This document shows, piece after piece, positions 37,789 to 45,531 of a stretch of DNA of 64,000 nt; within the stretch, counting starts at the first letter, position 1; the number at the start of each line of letters is the position of its first letter. The notes under the pieces were generated by a model. The model had not been told where the DNA came from and did no database searches. It worked only from the letters and a program-made list of their open reading frames with translations. Made by a program: the position numbers and the translations under genes. The stretch comes from Duganella margarita. Lineage in GTDB: Bacteria > Pseudomonadota > Gammaproteobacteria > Burkholderiales > Burkholderiaceae_D. The stretch lies in NCBI RefSeq assembly GCF_009857535.1, contig NZ_WWCS01000003.1, positions 458,389 through 522,388 on the forward strand. The letters run 5' to 3'.

Positions 37789-38546
37789 CGGGAAAGACGA
37801 TGCGCAAGTTTTTGACTTCGCTATTGCTGGCGGCAGCTTGTATTCCTGCGCTGGCGGCCGATGCGCCGGCAGTAGTCAAGCCTGATGGCGGCGCCTGCGG
37901 TCTGACGCCGGCGCCGCGCCAGAAAGACTATCCGTGGATGTCGGTCGCCGGCTGGCGGCAGTTCTTCGACGACGACGTGGCGGTGGCTGACAAGGGTGGC
38001 GTCGATCTGCTGTTCGTCGGCGATTCGATTACCGCGATGTGGAACCAGGCGGTCTTCGAGCGCGCTTTCGGCGCCTGGCGCACGGCCAACTTTGGCGTCG
38101 GCGGCGACCACACCGGCAACCTGTTGTGGCGCCTGCAAAATGGCCATGCCGAAAAGCTGCATCCCAAGGCCGTGGTGCTGACCATCGGCGTCAACAACTT
38201 CGGTTTTTGTGACGCCACGCCGGAGCAGGTCTACCAGGGCGTGAAGGCAGTGGTCGAGCTGCTGCGCAAGATCTATCCCGATGCGCGCATCCTGCTGAAC
38301 GCCGTACTGCCATACGGCCAGTACACGCATAGCCCGCAGCGCATCAAGGTGGTGGAGCTGAACCGCATGGTGGCGGGCCTGAACGACGGCCAGCATGTGT
38401 TCTACCAGGACTATGGCCTGTTCTTCCTGCAGCCCAGTGGCGACATAGCGGCCGAGGTGATGGGGGACTTCCTGCATCCCACTCCCAAGGGCTATCAGAT
38501 CTGGGCCGACGCCATGCTGCCCGCCGTCCGCAAGCTGATGGAGTAA
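37785..38546 (+). CDS. SGNH/GDSL-family esterase
   Basis: A 253-residue exported SGNH hydrolase: F-V-G-D-S-I-T (catalytic Ser in block I), the Gly block G-V-G-G-D-H-T-G-N, T-I-G-V-N-N (Asn block) and the terminal D-F-L-H-P-T with Asp and His. It resembles platelet-activating-factor-acetylhydrolase-type GDSL proteins often found in polysaccharide loci, where they remove acetyl groups. The ATG at 37785 overlaps the GH27 stop; an internal ATG at 37800 gives a cleaner signal peptide and may be the real start. Confidence 0.8.
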   Translation: MTGKTMRKFLTSLLLAAACIPALAADAPAVVKPDGGACGLTPAPRQKDYPWMSVAGWRQFFDDDVAVADKGGVDLLFVGDSITAMWNQAVFERAFGAWRTANFGVGGDHTGNLLWRLQNGHAEKLHPKAVVLTIGVNNFGFCDATPEQVYQGVKAVVELLRKIYPDARILLNAVLPYGQYTHSPQRIKVVELNRMVAGLNDGQHVFYQDYGLFFLQPSGDIAAEVMGDFLHPTPKGYQIWADAMLPAVRKLME

Positions 38547-38549
38547 GCC

Positions 38550-39590
38550 ATGCGACTGCGTGCAATGGCTTTGCTGCTGGCCGCAGTAGCGGCTGGCGTC
38601 TCCGCTGACCCCATCGCCGCCAGCGATGCGCATGTCGCCCGTATGGGCCGCGCGCAGGTGGCGGGCGATGGCGGCGTGCGGTTCAGTTATCCGGGCGTGA
38701 GTTTCTACCTGAATTTTGACGGCACGCGCCTGAGCGCAGTCACGCAGGCCAGCGGCACGGACAGCTATGTGGATGTGCTGATTGACGGCGTGCCGCGCAA
38801 GCTGCGGCTGGAAGCCGGTCGCCAGACCACCGTGCTGGCCGACGGATTGAAACCCGGCGCGCACGCGGCGGAAATCGTCAACCGCTCGGAAACCTGGCAA
38901 GGCACGGCTGCGCTGCTGTCCTTCGATACGGATGGCGGCTGGCGCGCCGCGCCGGCGCTGCCCGGCCGCAAGCTGATGGTGCTGGGCGATTCGGTCACGT
39001 GTGGCGCATCGATGGACCGTGTGGCCGGCGAAAAGGCGGATGCTTCCTGGGCCAATCCCCGCGCGTCCTACGGCATGCTGCTGGCGCGGCGTCTTGATGC
39101 GCAGGTGCAGCTGGTGTGCTACGGCGGCCGTGGGCTGATCCGCACGTGGGAGGGCAAAACCAATGAGCTGAATCTGGCCGACTACTACGGCATGGCGCTG
39201 CCCACGCAACCGGACAGTGTGCCGTGGGATCAGCGCGACTACCGGCCGGACGCGATTATTGTGGCCATCGGCACGAATGACATGACCACCGGCATACCGG
39301 ACCGTGACGAGTATGTCGGTGCCTACCTGTCGCTGGTGCGCCGCCTGCTGCGAGACCATCCGCAGGCGCAGATCATGCTTACCGAGGGGGCTATCCTGCA
39401 CAGTGAAAAGCAGGCGGCGCTACATAGCTACATCGCCGACACGGTCCGTATCGTGGCGGACCCGCGGGTGCGCGCCATCGCCTCCACCCACTATCCGGGC
39501 GATGCCATCGACGCGCACCCCACCCGCGAGCAGCACGCCAGCATGGCCGACGACCTGCTGCCGCAGGTGCGCGCGGTTATGCGCTGGTGA
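38550..39590 (+). CDS. CE2-like acetyl esterase (SGNH domain plus beta-sandwich)
   Basis: A 346-residue secreted protein with the two-domain pattern of carbohydrate esterase family 2. An N-terminal beta-sandwich (about 20-130, with V-R-F-S-Y-P-G-V-S-F-Y-L-N-F) precedes an SGNH domain with M-V-L-G-D-S-V-T-C-G, I-V-A-I-G-T-N-D-M and a C-terminal D-A-H-P-T. CE2 enzymes deacetylate mannan and xylan oligosaccharides, which fits the locus. It follows the previous esterase by 3 bp and is the last gene of the operon. Its stop overlaps the opposite-strand lrgB-like gene by 14 bp. Confidence 0.8.
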   Translation: MRLRAMALLLAAVAAGVSADPIAASDAHVARMGRAQVAGDGGVRFSYPGVSFYLNFDGTRLSAVTQASGTDSYVDVLIDGVPRKLRLEAGRQTTVLADGLKPGAHAAEIVNRSETWQGTAALLSFDTDGGWRAAPALPGRKLMVLGDSVTCGASMDRVAGEKADASWANPRASYGMLLARRLDAQVQLVCYGGRGLIRTWEGKTNELNLADYYGMALPTQPDSVPWDQRDYRPDAIIVAIGTNDMTTGIPDRDEYVGAYLSLVRRLLRDHPQAQIMLTEGAILHSEKQAALHSYIADTVRIVADPRVRAIASTHYPGDAIDAHPTREQHASMADDLLPQVRAVMRW

Positions 39591-40260
39591 GGATGTGACC
39601 CAACAAGGGCGCCAGCAAGACCATCAGCACGCCGCTGAAGATCATGGTCAAGCTGGCGACCGCGCCTTCCTGCGGGCCGATGGCGCGTGCCTTGCTCAAG
39701 CCGAAGCCGTGGGCCGCCGCGCCATACGGCGCACCGCGCGCGATGCGCATCCGCAGCGGCAGGCGCGCCAGCAGCACTTGTCCCAGCAGGATGCCGAACA
39801 AGCCGGTGATGATGACAAACACGCCGGTCAGCTGCGCCGAGCCGCCCAGGTGACGCGTGGCCTCCAGCGCAAAAGGCGTCGACACCGAACGCGCCAGCAG
39901 GCTTTGCGCCATGCTGCCGTGCAGGCCAAGCAAGCGGTCAAGCAGCAGTGTGCTACCCAGCGAGGCGGCGATGCCGGCCAAGCTGCCCAGCGACAGCGCC
40001 AGCCAGTGTTCCTTGACCAGTTCGCGATACTGATAAATCGGCAGCGCAAACGCCACGGTCGCCGGGCCGAGTAGCCACGACAGCCAGTGCGTGTCGCCAA
40101 AATATACCGGGAAGGGCGTGGACGACAGCTGCACCACCGCGATCAGCACCGCCGAGGTGGCGATGGCGGGCGTCAGCCAGATGCGCGGATAGCGTTTGTG
40201 CAGCGCCTGATTCGCGTAGAACAGGCCTAGCGTCAGCAGCAGGAAGAAGAGGGGTTTCAT
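39577..40260 (-). CDS. LrgB/CidB-family membrane protein
   Basis: A 227-residue polytopic membrane protein of the LrgB/CidB family, with about six to seven hydrophobic segments and G-A-P-Y-G-A-A-A-H-G-F-G-L-S-K-A-R near the end. It pairs with the holin-like CidA protein encoded just before it (ATGA overlap). CidAB/LrgAB systems affect cell lysis, pyruvate or glycolate export and overflow metabolism. Here they sit beside a LysR gene, as in cid loci. Its exact transport role cannot be told from the sequence. Confidence 0.85.
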   Translation of the reverse strand: MKPLFFLLLTLGLFYANQALHKRYPRIWLTPAIATSAVLIAVVQLSSTPFPVYFGDTHWLSWLLGPATVAFALPIYQYRELVKEHWLALSLGSLAGIAASLGSTLLLDRLLGLHGSMAQSLLARSVSTPFALEATRHLGGSAQLTGVFVIITGLFGILLGQVLLARLPLRMRIARGAPYGAAAHGFGLSKARAIGPQEGAVASLTMIFSGVLMVLLAPLLGHILTSA

Positions 40261-40667
40261 GCCGCCGCCGTTTTGCCACGATCGGCGCGCAAGCGGCGCA
40301 GCTTGCGGCCGCGCTCAAAGCGGCACACCCATTCCACGGTAAAGGCGGTGGCCAGCATCACGCAGGTGAAGCCGATGCCGATGGCGGCGAACAGCCGCAG
40401 GCCGTCTTCCTTCAGCAGGCCGGTGAACTGCACCACCGATACCACCAGCGGAATAAAGAACAACAGCATATTCGACAGCAGCCAGTCGGCACCATGCTCG
40501 ATGGCGGCCGGACGCAGCACGCCGCTTTGCAGCAGGATGACCATGATGATCAGGCCGACCACGCCGCCGGAGAAGGGCAATCCGACCCAGGCCGAGAGGC
40601 GGTCGGCGGCATACCATGCCGCGATCAGCCCCAGAACCTGCGCCAGTGTGTAGATAATACGTTTCAT
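40257..40667 (-). CDS. CidA/LrgA-family holin-like protein
   Basis: A 136-residue protein with four hydrophobic helices and the motif F-F-I-P-L-V-V-S-V-V-Q of CidA/LrgA holin-like proteins. It starts a two-gene minus-strand operon with the LrgB/CidB gene. The 77-bp AT-rich space to the divergent LysR gene is where a LysR-type regulator would bind. The C-terminus is strongly basic (R-G-R-K-L-R-R-L-R), as in other members. Confidence 0.85.
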   Translation of the reverse strand: MKRIIYTLAQVLGLIAAWYAADRLSAWVGLPFSGGVVGLIIMVILLQSGVLRPAAIEHGADWLLSNMLLFFIPLVVSVVQFTGLLKEDGLRLFAAIGIGFTCVMLATAFTVEWVCRFERGRKLRRLRADRGKTAAA

Positions 40668-40744
40668 GCTGCCATTCTAGGCTGCGGCAGTTAAAAGATA
40701 AAATGAATTAAAATTATCAAAATCATTCTCATTTGGAATAGATC

Positions 40745-41632
40745 ATGGATATCCGCGCGCTACGCTATTTTGTCGCCGTCGTCGATCAGCAGGGCTTCAG
40801 CCGTGCCGCCGAAGCGCTGCACGTCACCCAGCCCACCGTCAGCAAGATGATCCAGCAGCTGGAGCAGTCGCTCGACCTCACACTGCTGGAACGGGTCGGC
40901 AAGCGCTTCACGCTGACGGACGCCGGCAACGTGGTGCTGCAACGCGGCCGCGCGCTGCTGGCCATGCACGAAGAGATGGGCGTCGAGCTGCAAGACCTGC
41001 AGCAGCTGCGGCGCGGCGACCTCCGGCTCGGCGTCACCCAGCAATCACACGCGCCACTGGCGCCGCTGCTGGCCGCGTATCACAAGCGTCATCCGCAGAT
41101 AGAACTGAAGCTGTTCGAGGGCGGCTCGCAAGGCATCGAAGCGGACCTGCGCAGCGGCGTGCTGGAAATGGGCACCATGCTGGATCACCCGTCCAATCAG
41201 GCCGCGTGGCAGGAGTTCGACTCCTTCCCGCTATTGACGTCGCCAATGTGCCTTCTGGCGCCGAAGGATTCCGCCTGGCGCGGCCAGCGCGGCGTGCGGC
41301 TGCGCGAGCTGGCCGATTGCGCATTTATCTTCTACGGCGAGGGCTTCGCGCTGAACGACATCATTGCCGACGCCTGCCTGCGCGCCGGCTTCACGCCGCG
41401 CATCAGCGGGCGCAGTGGTCAATGGGATTTTGTCGCCTCGCTGGTGCGGCTGGGCGTGGGCATCACGCTTCTGCCCAAGGTGTTTTGCGACACGCTGGAA
41501 AAGGGCCAGTTCACCGTGGTCAAACTGGAGGAACCAGCCCTGGACTGGAAGCTGATGCTGGCCTGGCGGCGCGGCGGCCACTTGTCGTTCGCCGCGCGCG
41601 CCTGGCTCGATCTGGTGCGCAGTAAAGTTTAG
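40745..41632 (+). CDS. LysR-family regulator (CidR-like)
   Basis: A 295-residue LysR regulator: N-terminal winged helix (A-L-R-Y-F-V-A-V-V-D...V-T-Q-P-T-V-S-K-M-I) and a two-lobe effector domain. It is transcribed away from the cidA-lrgB pair, the usual CidR arrangement, so it probably activates that pair in response to an organic acid. Its stop overlaps, by 4 bp tail to tail, the stop of the TonB receptor gene that follows on the opposite strand. Confidence 0.88.
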   Translation: MDIRALRYFVAVVDQQGFSRAAEALHVTQPTVSKMIQQLEQSLDLTLLERVGKRFTLTDAGNVVLQRGRALLAMHEEMGVELQDLQQLRRGDLRLGVTQQSHAPLAPLLAAYHKRHPQIELKLFEGGSQGIEADLRSGVLEMGTMLDHPSNQAAWQEFDSFPLLTSPMCLLAPKDSAWRGQRGVRLRELADCAFIFYGEGFALNDIIADACLRAGFTPRISGRSGQWDFVASLVRLGVGITLLPKVFCDTLEKGQFTVVKLEEPALDWKLMLAWRRGGHLSFAARAWLDLVRSKV

Positions 41633-44307
41633 AAGTTGGCTCCCACGCGGAAGCCGAACATGCGCGGCTCGATGTAGTTGGCCTTCATGAAGCCGCCGAA
41701 TGCCGAATCGGTGCTGGTCTTGGCATGCTTGTCGGTGAAGTTGCGGACATACAGCTCCGCGTGCCATGTGTCTTCCGGCGTTTCAAACCGCACCGACGCA
41801 TCGCCCGTCGCATAAGCATCCTGGAAGCGGCCGATGTGGGCGAAGCCGGAATTAAGCAGATCGAAGTACGCCTTGTCGCGCCAGTTCAGCTTCACGTACG
41901 GGATCACCCTGTAGCCGTTATCCAGCCCGAACTCCTGCGAGAAGTTCAGGTTGAGCTGATACTTGGGCGTATTCGGCAAGTGGTTGCCCTCGATGTTGGC
42001 CAGGCGGCGGCCCAGCAGCGTCTTGTCGCTGCCGCTGTACACCGCAGGGCATGCCGGCAGGCCAAGCTCGGTGCGTACATCGCACTGGTAATCGTCGCTG
42101 TACGAATTGAAGTCGTGGATGCTGGTGTTGATGTAGGCGAAGCCGCCGCCGAAACGGCCGCCACGCCATGGGCGGTAATCCCACTCCAGTTCCAGGCCGG
42201 GAATATTGACCTTGCCGACGTTGATGGTGCGCCAGGTTTCGTACACATCGCACTTAGGCTGGTCCGCCGGGCAGGGCAGGCCGTTGTCCGGGATGATCTG
42301 GTTGACGAAGTAGGTGCCGGTCAGCTGCATGCCCTTGTACTTCATGAAGAAGGCCGTGGCGGACAGGCTCAGTTTATTGTCCAGGAACTTGCCTTTGAAG
42401 CCCAGCTCATAGTTGGTGACCGTCTCCGGATCGTAAGGCAGGAAGGTGACCACGCCCGGTTTGCCGTCGGCGCACAGGTGGCTGTTGCAGCTGTCCGTCT
42501 TGTCGGCAAAGCCGCCGGCCTTGTAGCCGGTGGAGATGGAGCCGTACACCATCTTGTTGTTGTCGATCTGCTTTTGCAGGCCGAGGCGCCAGGTGACCTT
42601 GTTCCACGTCTGTTTGTGATCGTTCGAGGTCGGCGCGCCATACAGGCTGTAAGCCGCCACGCTGCCGCCCATGCCCGGCGCCAGGTCGGTGCCGTCGTGG
42701 ACGTGGAAGCCCGGCGTGCCAGGCGTGCCTTGCGAATACCAGCCGTTGTAGTAGGCCGCATTGCCGATCCAGTTGGCGCCGTAGACCTGGCCGCCTTTAT
42801 CTTCCTTGCTGTCGATGCTGTAGCGCGCGCCGGCGGTGGCGGTCCATGTCGGCACAAACTGCCAGTCGGCCTGCGCGAAGGCGGCCTTGGCGTCCACCTG
42901 GCGGTTGGGCTGGTGATACAGCACGCTGCCGACATCGCCGTACGGTTTCTGGATGGTGTTGGTCTGCTCGTAGTCGATGGCGTTCCGCTCGTGCATCCAG
43001 AACAGGCCCGCCACGTATTTCAGGCTGCCCAGCTGCTGCTTGAGCTGCGCTTCGTGCACGGTGGACAGGTAGCGCGAGTCCAGCGTGCGGTGGAAGGAAT
43101 CGGTCAGCGGCCAGGTGCCCCAGTTGCCGTCGACCGAATTCGGATAGGCGCCGTTGATCTGGAACGGCGCGGCGTTCTGCAAGCCCTTGTCGTCGTCGGT
43201 GATTTCCGAGCGGCGCTGGTCAGCCACCTGGAAAGTGTAGTCCAGGCTGGTGTGATCGTTGAGGTTCCAGTTGACGCCCGTGCGCAGCGTGCGGATCTTC
43301 ATGTCGGTGTGGCCCGGCACGTTGACGTTGATGTCCCACTCGCCCTGGCCGGGCGTGCAGGCGTAGCGCGTGCCGGCGCCGGCGTCGCAGTCGCGGAAGT
43401 TGGAACCGCCGGCGCTGGAGTCCTGGAACTCTTCATACGCCGCCTTGGCGGTGATGTCGCGGTTCACCTTCAACAGCGCGGTCAGGCGGCCGGCCCATTC
43501 GTTTTGATTGGTATAGAACTCGCTCGGGCCGATCACGCGGTTGAAGCGCTGGTCGACGTCCGGCTTGCCGTTGGGGATCCAGCCCAGCGCCGGCGCGTTG
43601 GCTTCGCTCAGGTCGCGGGTCTGGTTGGCGTAGCCGTCGCGCTTCACCTTCATGAAGGTGGCGCGCAGTGCCAGCGCGTCGTTGACCACCACGTTCTGAA
43701 TCAGGTTGATCTGCTTCTTGTTGTAGTTGCCGAGGTCCAGATCGGCCTTGCCGTAGTTGCCGGTCCAATCGGGTTTGGCGGGAATCACGTTGATGCTGCC
43801 GCCCGTGGAGTTACGGCCGAACAGCGTGCCTTGCGGGCCGCGCAGCACTTCCACCTGTTCCAGGTCGAACATCAGCGCCTGCGCGCCTTGTGGACGCGGC
43901 GAGTACATGCCGTCCACGTGGAAGCCGACCGCCGGGTCGCCGGTCTCGGTGAAGTTGGTCGAGGTGATGCCGCGGATGGTGATCTGCACCGCTGAATCGA
44001 GGCCGGTGTTTTCGATCACCACGTTGGGGATTTCGCCGCTCAGGTCACTCAGGCTGGTGACGCCTTTGCGCGTCAGCTGTTCCTGCGTGACGGCGGTGAC
44101 GGCCAGCGGGGTTTTCAGCAGAGAGGTGGAATAGCGGGTGGCGGTGACTTTGACTTCCGGAATCTGATCCGCGCTGATGCTGGTGGATGGGGCAGATGTG
44201 TCGCCGCTTGCGCTGTCGCCTGTTTGCGCGTGAGTTGCCACGCTGGTCAAACCGCAGGCGCTGGCAACGGCCAGACTCATGAGAGTCTTACTCGTGGGAT
44301 GCAGCAT
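41629..44307 (-). CDS. TonB-dependent receptor, predicted mannan regulon
   Basis: An 892-residue outer-membrane receptor: signal peptide (about 1-27), plug with T-R-Y-S-T-S-L-L-K-T-P and L-R-G-P-Q-G-T-L-F-G-R-N-S-T-G-G, large barrel, terminal Phe. It is clearly paralogous to the receptor at 53759-56428. I chose the ATG at 44307, with AAGGAGA just upstream. Its promoter carries TTGACC-17-AATACT with a LacI-type half-diverged operator 23 bp upstream, matching the mannan transporter promoter. It may therefore import manno-oligosaccharides, although the next genes belong to chitin use. Confidence 0.87.
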   Translation of the reverse strand: MLHPTSKTLMSLAVASACGLTSVATHAQTGDSASGDTSAPSTSISADQIPEVKVTATRYSTSLLKTPLAVTAVTQEQLTRKGVTSLSDLSGEIPNVVIENTGLDSAVQITIRGITSTNFTETGDPAVGFHVDGMYSPRPQGAQALMFDLEQVEVLRGPQGTLFGRNSTGGSINVIPAKPDWTGNYGKADLDLGNYNKKQINLIQNVVVNDALALRATFMKVKRDGYANQTRDLSEANAPALGWIPNGKPDVDQRFNRVIGPSEFYTNQNEWAGRLTALLKVNRDITAKAAYEEFQDSSAGGSNFRDCDAGAGTRYACTPGQGEWDINVNVPGHTDMKIRTLRTGVNWNLNDHTSLDYTFQVADQRRSEITDDDKGLQNAAPFQINGAYPNSVDGNWGTWPLTDSFHRTLDSRYLSTVHEAQLKQQLGSLKYVAGLFWMHERNAIDYEQTNTIQKPYGDVGSVLYHQPNRQVDAKAAFAQADWQFVPTWTATAGARYSIDSKEDKGGQVYGANWIGNAAYYNGWYSQGTPGTPGFHVHDGTDLAPGMGGSVAAYSLYGAPTSNDHKQTWNKVTWRLGLQKQIDNNKMVYGSISTGYKAGGFADKTDSCNSHLCADGKPGVVTFLPYDPETVTNYELGFKGKFLDNKLSLSATAFFMKYKGMQLTGTYFVNQIIPDNGLPCPADQPKCDVYETWRTINVGKVNIPGLELEWDYRPWRGGRFGGGFAYINTSIHDFNSYSDDYQCDVRTELGLPACPAVYSGSDKTLLGRRLANIEGNHLPNTPKYQLNLNFSQEFGLDNGYRVIPYVKLNWRDKAYFDLLNSGFAHIGRFQDAYATGDASVRFETPEDTWHAELYVRNFTDKHAKTSTDSAFGGFMKANYIEPRMFGFRVGANF

Positions 44308-44409
44308 GTTGTCTCCTTGTTTTGGAATTATGGTCAGATGTAGCAATCTGACAACCCAGTATTTGCCGCAAAAGAACAAGGGTCAAACGAAAGCCTGAAA
44401 TCCCAGGGA

Positions 44410-44430
44410 GTTTCTTTGTTTTTACTAAAC
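44410..44430. promoter_or_regulatory. LacI-type operator copy 3, TonB receptor promoter
   Basis: GTTTCTT-N7-ACTAAAC: one arm perfect, the other with two changes from the operators at 31613 and 31691. It is 23 bp upstream of the TTGACC -35 on the minus strand, exactly the spacing at the mannan transporter promoter. Confidence 0.65.
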
Positions 44431-44581
44431 TCACTAGGCGTAGCGTATTAACGGGCAAGTGCAGCTGTGCAGGTGGCGTGCCCCAACAACACCGGGCGAA
44501 GATTTTTGTTAAGTTTTGTAAGCTTTTATTGAGTAGCGTTGCGGCCGGCGCGCATGCTTGCGGCGGCTTTCCCGCAGCAGG

Positions 44582-44595
44582 GTAAGGAATTGTAA
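44582..44595 (+). promoter_or_regulatory. Direct-repeat box 1 (GTAAGGAATTGTAA)
   Basis: Two GTAA cores 10 bp apart, matching the pattern at 48772, 53465 and 53537. A TATAAA -10-like element starts 20 bp downstream, so an OmpR-type activator bound here could replace a -35 box. Confidence 0.55.
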
Positions 44596-44672
44596 TGCGC
44601 CGTGCCGTTGGGCTATATAAATCAAGCACTTGGCGCATCCGTGGGCGGCCGGACGCCGGTGCTAGAATCGCT

Positions 44673-44752
44673 CGCAGGATCACATTTCTCTCCCTGTGAT
44701 GATGTGCTTCCTTTCCGAGCCGGAGCCCCGCCGGGCCCCGGCTTTTTCTTTC
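44673..44752 (+). ncRNA. Candidate small RNA or terminated leader
   Basis: Downstream of a TAGAAT -10 (44663-44668) the sequence forms one hairpin, ATCACA (44679-44684) / TGTGAT (44695-44700), with a C/U-rich loop ending CTCCC. A single-stranded CTTCCTTTCC follows, then a strong rho-independent terminator (AGCCGGAGCCC / GGGCCCCGGCT, 44718-44743, then a T-tract). The pyrimidine stretches could pair with ribosome binding sites. No -35 is obvious, so transcription may need an activator. It could instead be an attenuated leader of the response-regulator gene. Confidence 0.45.
44718..44752 (+). terminator. Rho-independent terminator upstream of the response regulator
   Basis: An 11-bp stem with one A-C mismatch, a 4-nt CGCC loop and TTTTCTTTC after it, on the + strand. 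It ends 60 bp before the response-regulator ATG, so it would stop any transcript begun at the upstream box. Confidence 0.75.
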
Positions 44753-44812
44753 TGCCATCTTGTGGTTATACTAAAGCTCGATCATCCCTGACCTAGTCGA
44801 ACAGGAAGCCGC

Positions 44813-45523
44813 ATGCGCAAGATTTTGATAGCGGAGGACGACCAGAAAGCCGGCGCCCTGCTGAAGACCTACCTGGAAAAGCACCAATACGAAGTAACGC
44901 TGGCGCAGGACGGCCTGAGCTTCCAGTCCGAATTCTCGCGCCACGCCGAGCAACTGTCGCTGGTGATCCTCGACGTGATGCTGCCCGATACCGACGGCTT
45001 TGCGTTGTGTAAGGTGGTGCGACGCCGCTCCAACGTGCCGGTGATCATGCTGACCGCCAGTTCCGACGAGGCCGACCGCATCGTCGGCCTGGAGCTGGGC
45101 GCCGACGACTACATCGCCAAGCCGTACAGCCCGCGCGAACTGCTGGCGCGCATCAAGGCGATCCACCGCCGCGCCGGCATCGATGTGCAGGCCACGCCGC
45201 GCTACTACCGTTTCGTCGGCTTCACGCTGGACCTGCTGGAACGCACGGTGACCGATGCCGCCGGCGCGCTGGTGCCGCTGACCGGCCTCGATTACCAGCT
45301 GCTGAAATATTTTGTCGAACATCCGGGCGATATCCTCGACCGCAGCATGCTGTGCGAGCAGACGCGCGGCCGCGACGCCGGCCCGCTCGACCGTTCGCTG
45401 GACGTGCAGATCAGCAAACTGCGGCTGCGGCTGCACGATGACGGCAAGCAGCCGGCGCTGATCAAGACCGTGCGCGGCGCCGGCTATGTGTTTTCTGCGG
45501 ACGTCAGTGCCGTCCCGGCCTGA
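44813..45523 (+). CDS. OmpR-family response regulator of the chitin locus
   Basis: A 236-residue regulator: receiver domain with acidic pair E8-D9-D10, phosphorylation Asp54 in I-L-D-V-M-L-P-D, Lys in I-A-K-P-Y, then a winged-helix DNA-binding domain ending in K-T-V-R-G-A-G-Y-V-F. It is followed 8 bp later by its sensor kinase. OmpR-type proteins bind pairs of direct repeats about 10-11 bp apart. GTAA-N6-GTAA boxes of that form precede this operon, the nagX-like genes and the chitin TonB receptor, making these its likely targets. Confidence 0.9.
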   Translation: MRKILIAEDDQKAGALLKTYLEKHQYEVTLAQDGLSFQSEFSRHAEQLSLVILDVMLPDTDGFALCKVVRRRSNVPVIMLTASSDEADRIVGLELGADDYIAKPYSPRELLARIKAIHRRAGIDVQATPRYYRFVGFTLDLLERTVTDAAGALVPLTGLDYQLLKYFVEHPGDILDRSMLCEQTRGRDAGPLDRSLDVQISKLRLRLHDDGKQPALIKTVRGAGYVFSADVSAVPA

Positions 45524-45531
45524 GTCCTGAC

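Larger units (their letters stand above)
44308..44812. promoter_or_regulatory. Divergent regulatory region, TonB receptor / response regulator
   Basis: This 505-bp gene-free stretch holds, left to right: the receptor promoter (-10 AATACT 44363-44358, -35 TTGACC 44386-44381, minus strand), a LacI-type operator (44410-44430), a GTAA direct-repeat box (44582-44595) followed by a possible -10 TATAAA (44616-44621), a 13-mer shared with 48822, a candidate small RNA with its terminator (to about 44752), and a TATACT -10 (44767-44772) for the response-regulator gene. Confidence 0.6.

Noticed and set aside
44501..44525. A fifth direct-repeat box (TGTTAAG...TGTAAG)
   Set aside because: The repeat distance is 9 bp, not 10, and the first core is TTAA, so it does not fit the other four.
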